Positions 1 through 12,180 are shown, counted from the stretch's first letter. The stretch: DNA of 64,000 nt from Francisella endosymbiont of Ornithodoros moubata (GCA_002095075.2 LVCE01000004.1:124001-188000); one strand, 5' to 3'. Numbers and translations: made by a program. Notes: generated by a model from the sequence alone, not told the origin.

Positions 1-767
1 GCGAACTCATCCCTATCCAAGGAAAAGTCAGCATCTGCACCACCAATAGATTTATCAAGAATAAAGTGTTTCTCAATAACTTTTGCACCAAGTGTTATTG
101 CAACTACAGGTGCTGTAGAGCCTAATGTGTGATCAGAAAATCCAGCTACCACGCCAAAAGTATCGGCTAAACTAGGAATCATTACTAGATTTGCATCTTC
201 TGGTTTAGCTGGATATGCACTCGTACATTTTAGAAGTACAATATTATTATTTCCAACATCCCTACAAATATTGACCACATCCTGAATCTCATCAATAGTT
301 GCTATACCTGTTGATATTATCACTGGCTTACCTTTTGAAGCTGTATATTTAATAAGTTCATAGTCAGTAATCTCAAAAGATGCTATTTTGTATGCAGTTG
401 GTTTGAACTGCTCTAGAAAGTCAACAGCTGTCTTATCAAAAGGCGAAGAAAAAATATCTATACCAATCTCTCTAGCATATCTAAATAACTCCTCGTGCCA
501 CTCCCAAGGTAAAAATGCTTCTTGATAAAGATTATATAATTTCTGTGAATCCCATAGTGTACCACCTTTGATTATAAAATCATCTTTGCCACAGTCTAAT
601 GTTAATGTGTCTGCGGTATATGTTTGCAGTTTAATAGCGTTTGCACCAATATCTTTAGCAGCTTTAATTGATTCTTTTGCTATTTCAATTTTACCACCAT
701 GGTTTGCACTTAACTCTGCAATTATAAAAACACCATCTCTCTTTAAATCAAAGCTACCTATCTTCAT
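1..767 (-). CDS. pseI: Pseudaminic acid synthase PseI (3' end cut by window edge)
   Basis: Member of the NeuB/PseI family, which condenses phosphoenolpyruvate with 6-deoxy-AltdiNAc to make pseudaminic acid in the cytoplasm. Reading from 767 leftwards gives MKIGSFDLKRDG, then IIAELSANHGG, KLQTYTADT, YKIASFEITDY, KPVIISTGIA, GFSDHTLG and finally an FSLDRDEF motif at the window edge. These are the usual NeuB-barrel signatures. About 255 residues are visible, so most of the catalytic barrel is present and the C-terminal SAF (antifreeze-like) domain lies outside. The start overlaps the end of the upstream pseG-pseH gene by 14 nt, so the two are probably translationally coupled. The other pse genes beside it favour pseudaminic over sialic or legionaminic acid. 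Confidence 0.9.
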   Translation of the reverse strand, partial: MKIGSFDLKRDGVFIIAELSANHGGKIEIAKESIKAAKDIGANAIKLQTYTADTLTLDCGKDDFIIKGGTLWDSQKLYNLYQEAFLPWEWHEELFRYAREIGIDIFSSPFDKTAVDFLEQFKPTAYKIASFEITDYELIKYTASKGKPVIISTGIATIDEIQDVVNICRDVGNNNIVLLKCTSAYPAKPEDANLVMIPSLADTFGVVAGFSDHTLGSTAPVVAITLGAKVIEKHFILDKSIGGADADFSLDRDEF

Positions 768-2130
768 TCTTCAACACCATACAAATTACTTTTTTATTAT
801 TAACTTCTTTATCACTTATTTTTTTAAAACCGTATCTCAAATATAAGTTATAGGCTCTATTATTAAACTCAAAAACTTCAGCAAATATTTTTTTAACTTT
901 TAAAATCTTGAAAGCGTATTCAACAATAGCGTTCATCAGAATCTTGCCAGCACCATTTACATTCGGCTTTGCATACAAACCCATATGAAGACTGTCACCA
1001 TGTATGATTTGGGTAAAATCAATAACACCAATATCATGGCCATATTCTCTCACTACGAAATATTTTTTATTAGTACAAGCAAACAAACTCTTAACAAACT
1101 TCAAATGATCTTCTACAGATATTTTTTCTCTATTATACATATTATTACGAACGGTTGGATCATTACGCCATGATAAAATTTTTAAGCTATCATCTTGTGA
1201 CAAATCTACAAAATCTTGAAGCTCATAACCCACAATTACATTTTGCTTATGTCTTTCTATATACTTTTTCAACAGACCAGTATTAAGACCATCAACTGCA
1301 TCATAACCATTCTTAATCAAATATTCAAAAATATCACTCTGATTTTCAGCTGTTTTAATAGCTATCAGTGGTAATTGCATAAAATAGACTTCATTAACCG
1401 TAACACTTGGTGTTACAATAGCAAAATCACTTTCATACATTAATCTTGCTATTTCAATAGAATTAATATGTAGATTAATCCATTTCTTATCTCGACAATA
1501 TTCTCTCAATTCATCTAAGTTTTTATTGGCAATTGTTGTTAATAAATTTACATATACGTCGCCAATCTCTTCTATGACTTCTAAAATGGAAATATTTATA
1601 TTACTATAGTCTGCTCCTCCTATTGCAACAAATATCTTAGGAACTTGATTTTTTTGTTTTGGTTTTACCTTATAGTCATAAAACTCTTGTCTTAAAAGAG
1701 TATACTCAGATCCACAGCGAAGCTCACAGTTTTCAAGAACTAAGTTTTTATACTTTTTTTCATCAGCACTAATATTATGGTTTAAAAGAATATCACAATA
1801 ATGTCTTTCATAAGTATCATCTAAAACCATTAGTGAGACATTAGGATACTTGTCTTTAAGAATTTTCTCGAAAGTATAATTAATATCATAATTATCTATA
1901 ACCACTAGATCAGGAGAGATATTATTAACAACTTTTTCAAACTCTACAACACTATTATCGCTAATGATTTCTAGTTTATACCCCTCATCATTAATCTTAA
2001 AATTAATATTCCCAGGCAAATCTCTCGTAACAAAGGTTACATCGCTGAACTGAGTCGCCAATACAAGACCTCTCATAATGTGTCCGGTACCTATATTAGA
2101 CGAAGAATCCGCTCTGATTATGACTTTCAT
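754..2130 (-). CDS. pseG: PseG-PseH fusion: UDP-sugar hydrolase plus GNAT N-acetyltransferase
   Basis: A 458-residue two-domain protein of CMP-pseudaminic acid synthesis. Residues 1 to about 275 are PseG-like: the N-terminal motif RADSSSNIGTGHIMR is the family hallmark, and KIFVAIGGADYSN fits the GT-B-like nucleotide site. PseG removes UDP from UDP-6-deoxy-AltdiNAc. From about residue 300 the protein is a GNAT domain (SLKILSWRNDPTVRNNMYN, then GVIDFT, HMGLYAKP and an AYNLYLRYGF C-terminal motif). This matches PseH, the 4-N-acetyltransferase that acts one step earlier. No separate pseH is seen nearby, so the fusion seems to supply both activities. The start abuts pseF (TAATG overlap). The domain assignment is by motif recognition. 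A fused enzyme carrying out consecutive steps is inferred. Confidence 0.88.
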   Translation of the reverse strand: MKVIIRADSSSNIGTGHIMRGLVLATQFSDVTFVTRDLPGNINFKINDEGYKLEIISDNSVVEFEKVVNNISPDLVVIDNYDINYTFEKILKDKYPNVSLMVLDDTYERHYCDILLNHNISADEKKYKNLVLENCELRCGSEYTLLRQEFYDYKVKPKQKNQVPKIFVAIGGADYSNINISILEVIEEIGDVYVNLLTTIANKNLDELREYCRDKKWINLHINSIEIARLMYESDFAIVTPSVTVNEVYFMQLPLIAIKTAENQSDIFEYLIKNGYDAVDGLNTGLLKKYIERHKQNVIVGYELQDFVDLSQDDSLKILSWRNDPTVRNNMYNREKISVEDHLKFVKSLFACTNKKYFVVREYGHDIGVIDFTQIIHGDSLHMGLYAKPNVNGAGKILMNAIVEYAFKILKVKKIFAEVFEFNNRAYNLYLRYGFKKISDKEVNNKKVICMVLKNEDR

Positions 2131-2828
2131 TAAATTTCTCCAGAACTTTTTAATGCTCCATACATCAATTCCGCTCTTTTCCAGTCTTCTAAAGTATCTA
2201 TATCCTGCACCCTATAATGTGGAATTAAATAAGCTTTTGAGTAATCTGAAAATAGAGGTTTTTGTTCAATGAAAATACTTGGTTTTGCAATATAAAACAT
2301 CCCAGCATCATGATAGGCTACCTGTAGGTCATATGACTTTTTTGCAAAGTTTTCTGGCCAAAACATTTTTGGGTGTAACTGTTGATCTAGTGCAAATGAT
2401 CTAAATATTGGATAACTAAATTCAGTTGCAGAAAATACACACTCGGTATCACCTGTCTCCAAAATTCCGACAGAATCAATTAAATCTTGACTTTTTATAA
2501 ATGGTGCAGTCGCATATAAGCAGCATACAGTTTCAACAAACTCACATTTGGAATAATACCATTCAACCGCATGCTTAATCACATCACCAGTTGTTGCAAA
2601 GTCATCTGAAATATTGCTTGGCCTCATAAATGGCACCTCTGCACTATATTGCTTAGCAACTTCAGCAATTTCAATATCATCTGTAGATACAATAACCCTA
2701 TCAAACACTTTGGAATCTAACAGTGCTTGTATTGAGTGAGCAATAATAGGCTTTCCATCAAAGTGCTTGATATTTTTACGAGGAATTCTTTTACTGCCTC
2801 CACGAGCTGGTATTACAGCAAGTCTCAT
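2130..2828 (-). CDS. pseF: CMP-pseudaminic acid cytidylyltransferase PseF
   Basis: Activates pseudaminic acid with CTP to give CMP-pseudaminic acid, the donor for glycosyltransferases. The protein is 232 residues, the usual length for PseF/NeuA-type enzymes. It begins with the nucleotide-binding motif MRLAVIPARGGSKRIPRKNI, followed by KPIIAHSI, RVIVSTDD, EVPFMRPS and YATAPFI, as in CMP-sialate synthetases. The start overlaps the pseC stop in an ATGA arrangement and the stop shares one base with the next start, so this is a tightly packed operon. The choice of pseudaminic over legionaminic acid rests on the neighbouring inverting dehydratase and aminotransferase. Confidence 0.9.
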   Translation of the reverse strand: MRLAVIPARGGSKRIPRKNIKHFDGKPIIAHSIQALLDSKVFDRVIVSTDDIEIAEVAKQYSAEVPFMRPSNISDDFATTGDVIKHAVEWYYSKCEFVETVCCLYATAPFIKSQDLIDSVGILETGDTECVFSATEFSYPIFRSFALDQQLHPKMFWPENFAKKSYDLQVAYHDAGMFYIAKPSIFIEQKPLFSDYSKAYLIPHYRVQDIDTLEDWKRAELMYGALKSSGEI

Positions 2829-3979
2829 TTTAAAGTATACCTTAATTTATCACAAATAAACTTAATTTGATCTCCTGTCAAATCAGGATACATAGGTAGA
2901 CTTATTGTGCCATAGTAATATGATTCAGAATTTTTACAATACCCTTGCTTAAAGCCCAACTTTTGATAAAATGGTTGCAGATATACTGGAATATAATGCA
3001 CATTAACACCAACACCATTATCTCTCAAGTGTTCAAAAACTTTTCTTCTCTTATTTGCTGGAACCACCACTGGAAATAAATGTAGCCCTGAATAGCTTTT
3101 TTCAAACTGGTAAGGAAGAATAACTTCTTTACAATCTGACATCAACTCTTTGTACTTATCCATTACAACGTGTCTCTTTGCAACAAACTCATCAAGTCTA
3201 GACATCTGAGATAAGCCCAAAGCACACTGTATATCTGTAATACGATAATTATAACCAAGGTTTATCATCTCATAGTACCAAGGGCCCTCTATCTCCTTAA
3301 TCATCAAAGACTCATCCCTAGTCATACCATGTGTACGTAGCAAACTGATCTTTTGTGCTAACTTATCACAATTTGTAGTTAGCATCCCTCCCTCAGCTGT
3401 AGTAATTATTTTGACTGGATGAAAGCTAAAAATTGTAATATCTGAGTACTGGCATGACCCTATCGGTTTACCAATATATCTACCACCAATAGCGTGCGCA
3501 GCATCTTCCACAATTGCAAAATCATACTTTTTTGATAATTCATAAATCCTTTGCATATCACATGATTGCCCTGCAAAATGCACGGGTGCAACAACCTTAG
3601 GAAGCTTTCCTATTGTTTTTGCCTCTATAAGTTTTTTTTCCAATGCCTCAACAGACATATTATATGTTTTTAAACAAATATCTACAAAATCGACATCCGC
3701 TCCACACATCAAAGCAGCATTTGTGGTAGACAAAAAAGTATTTGGAGATGTCCAGATAATATCACCCTTACTAACATCTAGTGCCAAATATGCCAAATGC
3801 AATGCACATGTTGCATTTGCTACAGCAAAAGTATGCTTAACATTACAATATTTTGCAATAGACTCTTCAAACCTAATCACAGCTGGACCTTGAGTTAAAA
3901 AATCAGACTTTAAAGTCTCTACCACTGCTTCTATATCTTCAGCAGATATATTTTGTCTTCCATAGGGGATAAAATCCAT
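2825..3979 (-). CDS. pseC: PLP-dependent aminotransferase PseC
   Basis: DegT/DnrJ/EryC1-family aminotransferase of about 384 residues. It converts the 4-keto product of PseB to UDP-4-amino-4,6-dideoxy-AltNAc, using glutamate and PLP. Visible motifs are IPYGRQNIS at the N terminus, LTQGPAVIRFEE, VANATCALHLAY, VEDAAHAIGG and the PLP-lysine segment FSFHPVKIITTAEGG. An in-frame GTG lies 6 nt further upstream at 3985. I take the ATG at 3979 because AAGGA lies 7 nt before it. With this start there is a 2-nt gap to the pseB stop, and the 3' end overlaps pseF by 4 nt. Confidence 0.9.
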   Translation of the reverse strand: MDFIPYGRQNISAEDIEAVVETLKSDFLTQGPAVIRFEESIAKYCNVKHTFAVANATCALHLAYLALDVSKGDIIWTSPNTFLSTTNAALMCGADVDFVDICLKTYNMSVEALEKKLIEAKTIGKLPKVVAPVHFAGQSCDMQRIYELSKKYDFAIVEDAAHAIGGRYIGKPIGSCQYSDITIFSFHPVKIITTAEGGMLTTNCDKLAQKISLLRTHGMTRDESLMIKEIEGPWYYEMINLGYNYRITDIQCALGLSQMSRLDEFVAKRHVVMDKYKELMSDCKEVILPYQFEKSYSGLHLFPVVVPANKRRKVFEHLRDNGVGVNVHYIPVYLQPFYQKLGFKQGYCKNSESYYYGTISLPMYPDLTGDQIKFICDKLRYTLK

Positions 3980-3981
3980 AA

Positions 3982-5983
<2,002 letters not shown>

Positions 5984-6008
<25 letters not shown>

Positions 6009-6889
6009 TTTAATAAATTCTTTTTTAATCTCTTTATACAATCTTGTAGGGAATCTTTCCAGTATGGTATTGTGATATCAAAATCTTGTTTTATTTTGTT
6101 TTTATTAAGCACACTATAGTGTGGGCGTTTTGCCAGAGTTGTATAGTCTACAGTCTCAATAGGGTTAACCTGGCAGTTTAATTTTGCAATTCTTATAATT
6201 TCTCTAGCAAAATCATACCAACTTGCTACACCTTCATTGGAATAATTATAAACTTCAACATCTTGATTGTTAAGCTTAGGCAATATTTGCAATATAGCAC
6301 TAGCCAAATCTCTAGCATAAGTAGGCGTACCTACTTGATCAAAGATTACACCTAAAGATTCTCTTTCACTACCTAAATGCATCATTGTCTTTACGAAATT
6401 AGTTCCATAGTATGAATAAACCCAAGATGTTCTAATAATGATAGCGCTTTTAGGGTTTATGCTTTGGATAGCTTTTTCACTTGCTAACTTAGTAGCTCCA
6501 TATATGCCTTGTGGATTCGTAATATCTGTCTCTATATATGGTCTAAAGTTCTCACCGTTGAAAACATAATCCGTAGATATATGTATAAGCTTAATATTGT
6601 AGTTTTTAGCAATTCTAGCCATATTTACAACTGCTAAATGATTTATCTTCTCAGCCATTTCCATATCAAACTCTGCCTTATCGACAGCTGTATAAGCAGC
6701 ACAATTAATAATAACTTTTATATCATTATCTTTTATAAACTTCTCAATCGCCTCATGATTAGTAATATCCAATAACTTACTATCCGTGAACACAAATATG
6801 TAATTTTGAATTTTAAATTTTAAATTTTGAACTAATTCTTTTAATTCTGATCCAAGTTGGCCACTACTACCTGTTACTAATATTCTCAT
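5984..6889 (-). CDS. rmlD: dTDP-4-dehydrorhamnose reductase RmlD
   Basis: Last step of dTDP-L-rhamnose synthesis: NAD(P)H reduction of dTDP-4-keto-rhamnose. The protein is 301 residues with the Rossmann motif ILVTGSSGQLGSE, HISTDYVFNG, and the catalytic [11 protein letters not shown] (YxxxK), then IIRTSWVYS. An odd feature is the stretch LVQNLKFKIQNY at about residues 20-31. It is encoded by four 7-nt repeats (6804-6831) and looks like a low-complexity insertion in the loop after helix 1. It keeps the frame as it stands. The 3' end overlaps rmlB. Confidence 0.93.
6804..6831. repeat. Four tandem 7-nt repeats inside rmlD
   Basis: On the plus strand the units are TTTTGAA, TTTTAAA, TTTTAAA and TTTTGAA, back to back, inside the 5' part of the rmlD coding sequence. 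Because 7 is not a multiple of 3, gain or loss of one unit would shift the frame. Four copies as read are in frame. This is seen directly. Whether it varies is unknown. Confidence 0.85.
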
Positions 6890-6984
6890 ATATTATTATT
6901 TTTTACAGTTATTTGTTATTAGTTAGTAGTGCACTAGTTAATTGGTACTAATTACCAATCACTTCACTAATCACCAATTAAACA
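6890..6984. repeat. Short repeat-rich spacer between rmlC and rmlD
   Basis: This 95-nt AT-rich gap interrupts an otherwise packed operon. It has an inverted repeat, AATTGGTACTAATTACCAAT (about 6939-6958), and two direct imperfect copies of ACTAATYACCAAT. TAGTTAGTAGTGCACTAG-like near-palindromic sequence lies beside them. It could form a hairpin in the mRNA or be the scar of recombination that joined two gene sets. No open frame is visible. Confidence 0.5.
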
Positions 6985-7560
6985 TTAATAATAGTTCTCA
7001 CCATACTCAAACAAATCGCTTGCTTGAGCTAGTTTTGGCTGAACCTTATCTTTTGCAGAAAGTTTCAGTTCAGATAATGGTACTTGCCAATCTATAGCAA
7101 TATAATTATCATCAAAAGCTATCCCTCTATCACACTCAGGTGAATAGTAGCTATCAGCCTTATAAGCAAATATAGTATCATCCTCTAACACGACAAAACC
7201 ATGAGCAAAACCTCTAGGAACTAGTAGCTGCTTTTTATTCTCAGCACTTAGTTCTACAGCAACATACTGACCAAATGTAGGACTACCATTACGAATATCC
7301 ACAGCAACATCAAGTACACTACCTTGGATAACTCTTACAAGCTTTGTCTGTGAATGAGGTGGCAGTTGATAATGCAATCCTCTAAGCACACCATAAGAAC
7401 TTTTTGACTCATTATCCTGGCAAAAATCAATCTTATATCCTAAGAAGTCAAACAGTTTATCTTCGCGAAAAGTCTCAACAAAATATCCTCTGTGATCGTT
7501 ATGTACAGCCGGTTCACAAATGATAACATCCTCAATATCTGCACAAGTAAATTTCATCAT
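6985..7560 (-). CDS. rmlC: dTDP-4-dehydrorhamnose 3,5-epimerase RmlC
   Basis: Cupin-fold epimerase of 191 residues. It inverts C3 and C5 of dTDP-4-keto-6-deoxyglucose, the third step to dTDP-L-rhamnose. Motifs are [24 protein letters not shown] (catalytic His in RGLHYQ), [16 protein letters not shown] and [12 protein letters not shown], all typical of RmlC. The protein starts MMKF, so initiation may be at either Met. The start overlaps the rmlA stop by 4 nt (7557-7560), suggesting coupled translation. A 95-nt spacer separates it from rmlD. Confidence 0.95.
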   Translation of the reverse strand: MMKFTCADIEDVIICEPAVHNDHRGYFVETFREDKLFDFLGYKIDFCQDNESKSSYGVLRGLHYQLPPHSQTKLVRVIQGSVLDVAVDIRNGSPTFGQYVAVELSAENKKQLLVPRGFAHGFVVLEDDTIFAYKADSYYSPECDRGIAFDDNYIAIDWQVPLSELKLSAKDKVQPKLAQASDLFEYGENYY

Positions 7561-8444
7561 GGCAGCACCACTCGCTCTTTAGCTCTTTTGATCAAATATT
7601 GACCATATTGATTTTTCTTCAATGGCTGTGCTAACTTTAGAAGCTGTTCTTTAGAAATATAGCCCATTTCATAAGCAATTTCTTCAAGGCATGCGACTTT
7701 TAATCCTTGTCTATCTTCTATAGTTTGAATGAAATTACTAGCAGCAAGCATACTTTCATGCGTACCAGTGTCTAACCATGCATACCCTCTACCTATATTA
7801 ACTTTTAGGCGCGCTTCATCTAAATACATCTGATTAAGCGTTGAAATCTCTAGCTCTCCTCTCTCTGATGGCTGTACCTGCTTAGCTTTCTCCACAACAT
7901 CATTAGGATAGAAATATAGCCCTACGACTGCATAATTGGATTTTGGTTTTTTTGGTTTTTCTTCGATACTTATAACACTTCCTTCTGCATCAAAATCAGC
8001 AACTCCATATCTCTCAGGATCATCTACATAATAACCAAAGATGCTCGCACAATTCTCTTTTTCTACATTTTGAATACTTTTAGCGAACATTTTTGGCAAA
8101 CCATGCCCATAAAAAATATTATCACCTAGCACAAGACAAACTGAATCGCCCTCCAAAAACTCTTCCGCTAATATAAAAGCTTGAGCAAGTCCATCAGGAC
8201 TAGGCTGTACTACATATTTAAGATTAATACCCAAATCAGAACCATCTCCTAAAAGATTTTTAAAACTAGGTTGGTCTTGTTCTGTTGTAATTATTAAGAT
8301 ATCTCTTAATCCTGCTAGCATCAACACAGACAGAGGGTAATATACAAGTGGCTTATCGTATATAGGGGTTAGTTGCTTACTTACGCCTTTTGTAATTGGA
8401 TATAGCCTAGTACCACTGCCACCAGCTAATATTATTCCTTTCAT
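7557..8444 (-). CDS. rmlA: Glucose-1-phosphate thymidylyltransferase RmlA
   Basis: Couples glucose-1-phosphate and dTTP to dTDP-glucose, the entry step to dTDP-L-rhamnose. I start at the ATG at 8444, giving [18 protein letters not shown], the universal N terminus of the family. The open frame extends 19 codons upstream, but that stretch is unlike any RmlA. The resulting 295 residues are the normal length. Further motifs are [47 protein letters not shown] and the [15 protein letters not shown]-terminal block. The 136-nt gap to fcl is the largest in the operon, so an extra promoter here is possible. None is clearly recognisable. Confidence 0.95.
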   Translation of the reverse strand: MKGIILAGGSGTRLYPITKGVSKQLTPIYDKPLVYYPLSVLMLAGLRDILIITTEQDQPSFKNLLGDGSDLGINLKYVVQPSPDGLAQAFILAEEFLEGDSVCLVLGDNIFYGHGLPKMFAKSIQNVEKENCASIFGYYVDDPERYGVADFDAEGSVISIEEKPKKPKSNYAVVGLYFYPNDVVEKAKQVQPSERGELEISTLNQMYLDEARLKVNIGRGYAWLDTGTHESMLAASNFIQTIEDRQGLKVACLEEIAYEMGYISKEQLLKLAQPLKKNQYGQYLIKRAKERVVLP

Positions 8445-8580
8445 AAATACCCTAATAAGAACACATTTAGTATCTAAGAGATAGTATACGAGTAAAGCCA
8501 CTAAATTTCAACAAAGAGATATTTATAGACAATATATAACCTAAGACTAGATGTTATAAATAAAAAAACAAGATGGAGAA

Positions 8581-9630
8581 CTATGACTTCGCCAGGTACC
8601 AATCATATATCCTTCTGATACCATCTTCAAGCTCAACTTTATACTTCCATCCTAGAGAGTGAAGCTTAGATGGATCTGTAAGTTTAACCATAGTACCATC
8701 TGGCTTAATAGTATTAAATTTAAGCTCACCTTCAAAACCAATATTTTTTTTGATAAGTTCAGCCAGTTCTCTAATAGAGATATCAATACCAGTACCAATA
8801 TTAATGTGAGTGTTTCTTATTTCTTTTGAATCATTAGAGTAAGTATCTTTAAAATCTCTATTCTCAAGTAAAAACACACAAGCATCTGCCATATCTTCAG
8901 AATATAAAAATTCTCTTCTTGGCTTACCTGTACCCCATATCTCCACAGAACTTTTGCTTATACCAAATTTAAACAGGTATTGTTTAGCCTGCTCAATAGA
9001 ATCTACAGCTAAATCTTTTAACACATCTTCTATTTTCCCTTCATTAAGAAGTTTAGCAAGATGTATTTTTCTAATCAAAGCTGGTAAAACATGCGATTTC
9101 TCAAGATCAAAGTTATCATTTGGTCCATATAAGTTAGTCGGCATCACAGATATAAAGTTTGTACCATACTGTAAATTATAGCTTTCACACATTTTTATAC
9201 CCGTAATCTTAGCAATAGCATACGGCTCATTGGTATATTCTAATGGACTAGTGAGTAAGCAATCTTCCTGCATTGGCTGAGGGGCTTCTTTAGGATAAAT
9301 ACATGTACTACCTAAAAATAGAAGCTTCTTAACTCCATTTACATAGCTTTGGTGAATAACATTGTTTTGAATCTGAATATTATCGTAAATAAACTCTGCT
9401 CTATAAGTATTATTTGCAACAATCCCACCAACTTTAGCAGCAGCAATAATTACATATTCAGGTTTTTCAGCACTAAAAAAATCTTCAACAACTTTTTGAT
9501 TTGTTAAATCAAGCTCAGCATGAGTTCTTAGTACCAAATTAGTGTAGCCTTTAGACTCAAGATTCTTAACAATAGCAGAACCAACCAAGCCTCTGTGACC
9601 AGCTACATATATTTTGCTATCTTTATGCAT
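8581..9630 (-). CDS. fcl: GDP-L-fucose synthase Fcl (WcaG)
   Basis: Bifunctional 3,5-epimerase/4-reductase that turns GDP-4-keto-6-deoxymannose into GDP-L-fucose with NADPH. Motifs are [14 protein letters not shown] at the N terminus, [28 protein letters not shown] and the catalytic NEPYAIAKI (YxxxK), then [13 protein letters not shown]. At 349 residues it is about 30 longer than the E. coli enzyme. The extra length is an insert after [14 protein letters not shown] ([18 protein letters not shown] and what follows), as in some longer relatives of the family. Gmd lies 13 nt upstream, as expected for the pathway. Confidence 0.94.
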   Translation of the reverse strand: MHKDSKIYVAGHRGLVGSAIVKNLESKGYTNLVLRTHAELDLTNQKVVEDFFSAEKPEYVIIAAAKVGGIVANNTYRAEFIYDNIQIQNNVIHQSYVNGVKKLLFLGSTCIYPKEAPQPMQEDCLLTSPLEYTNEPYAIAKITGIKMCESYNLQYGTNFISVMPTNLYGPNDNFDLEKSHVLPALIRKIHLAKLLNEGKIEDVLKDLAVDSIEQAKQYLFKFGISKSSVEIWGTGKPRREFLYSEDMADACVFLLENRDFKDTYSNDSKEIRNTHINIGTGIDISIRELAELIKKNIGFEGELKFNTIKPDGTMVKLTDPSKLHSLGWKYKVELEDGIRRIYDWYLAKS

Positions 9631-9643
9631 CTATAATAATTCC

Positions 9644-10783
9644 TTACTCAAAATAGCTCATAATTTTATAGCCACCTTCTTTTAAATAAACATCTTTTGT
9701 CATTAACTTAAGATCACTTTCCATCATATCATTAACAAGATCTCTTAAGTCATACTCCCTATTCCAGCCTAATTTTTGCTCAGCCTTTGTAGGATCTCCT
9801 AATAATAAGTCCACTTCAGTTGGTCTAAAGTATCTAGGATCAACACAAACTACTACTTGACCTTCTGACAAATGCAATAAATCAACCCCCAGTTCCTCAG
9901 CTCTAGCTAAGTCTACAGAATCAACCACACCAATCTCATCAACACCTTCATTTTCAAATCTTAGGTTAATACCAGCATAAGCAAATGATAACTTAACAAA
10001 ATCTCTAACTGTAGTTGTTTGACCAGTAGCAATAACCCAATCTTCAGGCTCATCAGCCTGAAGGATCATCCACATCATTCTTACAGAATCTTTTGCATGA
10101 CCCCAATCTCTTTTCGCATCTAGATTACCTAGATATAGTTTATCTTGAAGATTTAGGGCTATCTTAGATGCTGTTCTTGTAATCTTTCTAGTTACGAAAG
10201 TCTCGCCACGAACTGGAGACTCATGGTTAAATAAAATACCGTTACAAGCATACATACCATACGCTTCTCTATAGTTTACAGTTATCCAAAACGCATACAT
10301 CTTAGCAACTGCGTAAGGCGATCTTGGATAGAATGGAGTAGTTTCGCTTTGTGGAATTGCTTGAACCTTACCATAAAGCTCAGAAGTACTTGCTTGATAA
10401 ATCTTAGTTTTTTTCTCTAAACCAAGAAGTCTAACAGCCTCAAGAATTCTAAGCGTACCAGTACCATCAGCATTAGCAACATATTCAGGAGTCTCGAATG
10501 AAACATGTACGTGACTCATAGCCGCTAGATTATAGATCTCATCTGGTTGCGTATCTGCTATAATTTTAGTTAAATTCATAGAGTCCGTCATATCACCATA
10601 GTGTAAAATTAGATTTCTATTTTCAACATGAGGATCTTGATAAAGATGATCTATTCTATCTGTATTAAAGAGCGAACTTCTTCTTTTGATACCATGAATT
10701 ATATAGCCTTTCTTTAATAAAAACTCTGCCAAATAGGAACCATCTTGACCAGTAATACCTGTTACTAATGCTACTTTTTTCAT
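9644..10783 (-). CDS. gmd: GDP-mannose 4,6-dehydratase Gmd
   Basis: Converts GDP-D-mannose to GDP-4-keto-6-deoxy-D-mannose, the substrate of Fcl. The protein is 379 residues. It begins [20 protein letters not shown], then [40 protein letters not shown] and [12 protein letters not shown] (YxxxK), followed by [18 protein letters not shown]. These are textbook Gmd motifs. It sits between manC, which makes its substrate GDP-mannose, and fcl. Together they give GDP-L-fucose. No phosphomannomutase (manB) is in the window, so that step must be encoded elsewhere. Confidence 0.96.
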   Translation of the reverse strand: MKKVALVTGITGQDGSYLAEFLLKKGYIIHGIKRRSSLFNTDRIDHLYQDPHVENRNLILHYGDMTDSMNLTKIIADTQPDEIYNLAAMSHVHVSFETPEYVANADGTGTLRILEAVRLLGLEKKTKIYQASTSELYGKVQAIPQSETTPFYPRSPYAVAKMYAFWITVNYREAYGMYACNGILFNHESPVRGETFVTRKITRTASKIALNLQDKLYLGNLDAKRDWGHAKDSVRMMWMILQADEPEDWVIATGQTTTVRDFVKLSFAYAGINLRFENEGVDEIGVVDSVDLARAEELGVDLLHLSEGQVVVCVDPRYFRPTEVDLLLGDPTKAEQKLGWNREYDLRDLVNDMMESDLKLMTKDVYLKEGGYKIMSYFE

Positions 10784-10806
10784 TTGTAATTCTTATATTT
10801 ACTTTA

Positions 10807-12180
10807 TTAAATTCTATTAAAATCATCTTCAAGTCTAACAATATCATCTTCACCAGTATATTCACCAACTTGCGCCTCAATCAAGACCACTGGAATCTTG
10901 CCATTATTTGCTAGTCTATACACCTCTCCTATACGAATATACACAGATTCATTAGACCTAACGGTAAATTCTTGATCCCCTTTAGTAACTGTAGCAGTAC
11001 CTGATACTACTATCCAATGTTCGCTACGGTGATAGTGCTTCTGTAAAGACAATCTTTTACCTGGTTTGACTTCTATTTTTTTAATTTTGTAACCTGGAGT
11101 ATCTTCTAAAACAGTATATGTACCCCATGGTCTATGTGATGTTAAGTGAATATTTTTCAATTCATCACTTAAAAGCTCCACAACTTCTTTTACTCGTTGT
11201 GAACTTCCTTTTTTAGCAATAAGAAGAGCATCTCCACTATCAACAACTATTAAATCTTCTACTCCAATAGTAGCAACTTTCTTAGAACCCTTCTCACTAT
11301 AAATTAGGTTATTTTTACTATCAATACTAATATGGTTGCTATTTATTGTATTATTATTGATATCTTTAGGAAGTTGATCAAAAAGAGAGTCAAAGCTACC
11401 TACATCGTTCCAAACAATGTCAGCGATAACCATTTTTATCCTATCAGATTTTTCCATTACCGCATAGTCTATAGACTTAGCTGGAATACTCATCATCTCA
11501 TCATATTTTATAACATCTGAATTTTTCAAGTCACTTTTATCATAAGCCTCAACACACTCTGTATATATTTCTAGTGAGTGTTTTTTTAATTCTTCTAAGA
11601 AGACTCCCGCCTTAAACATAAACATACCAGAATTCCAATAATAAGACCTATCTGCTAAAAACTTCTCTGCTGTAGCAGCATTAGGCTTCTCGTGAAAGCT
11701 CCCAACATCAAAGCCACCTGAAGATTTAATATAACCAAAACCAGTATTGGCAAAAGTTGGTGTAATACCAAACGTTACAAGGAACCCCTCACTAGCTAAT
11801 CTCTTAGCCTGAACCAATATACTTCTGTACTTGTCATTAACATTAATAACATGATCAGATGGTGTAACAAATACAATTTCTTGTAGATCTAACTTCATAC
11901 ATGCAAGAGCAATTGCAGGGGCAGTATCTCTACCAACTGGTTCTTCAAGAAAAATACTTTTATCTAAAATACCAAGCTCATCTAACTGATCTTTTGCTAA
12001 AAACAACTGTCCTTCATTAGAAATTACCATCGTTGAATCGCATAAAGCGGAATTTCTCTCTACAGTTAACTGAAATAATGACTTATCACTAAACATTTTC
12101 ACAAACTGCTTTGGCAATAGCTTTCTGCTAATAGGCCAAAGCCTAGTACCACTACCACCACAAAGTATTAAGTTTATCAC
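10807..12180 (-). CDS. manC: Mannose-1-phosphate guanylyltransferase (type II) ManC
   Basis: Makes GDP-mannose from mannose-1-phosphate and GTP. Type II enzymes also carry a C-terminal cupin with phosphomannose isomerase activity. The N-terminal motif is LILCGGSGTRLWPISRKLLPKQ, split here as LCGGSGTRLWPISR plus KLLPKQF. The FVTPSDHVI and FHEKPN blocks follow, then the cupin near the C terminus (HRPWGTYTVLED, QKHYHRSEHWIVVSGTA). The open frame runs further upstream, but I start at the GTG at 12180: AGGGG lies 5 nt before it and translation then begins directly with the family N terminus (457 residues). Confidence 0.93.
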   Translation of the reverse strand: MINLILCGGSGTRLWPISRKLLPKQFVKMFSDKSLFQLTVERNSALCDSTMVISNEGQLFLAKDQLDELGILDKSIFLEEPVGRDTAPAIALACMKLDLQEIVFVTPSDHVINVNDKYRSILVQAKRLASEGFLVTFGITPTFANTGFGYIKSSGGFDVGSFHEKPNAATAEKFLADRSYYWNSGMFMFKAGVFLEELKKHSLEIYTECVEAYDKSDLKNSDVIKYDEMMSIPAKSIDYAVMEKSDRIKMVIADIVWNDVGSFDSLFDQLPKDINNNTINSNHISIDSKNNLIYSEKGSKKVATIGVEDLIVVDSGDALLIAKKGSSQRVKEVVELLSDELKNIHLTSHRPWGTYTVLEDTPGYKIKKIEVKPGKRLSLQKHYHRSEHWIVVSGTATVTKGDQEFTVRSNESVYIRIGEVYRLANNGKIPVVLIEAQVGEYTGEDDIVRLEDDFNRI

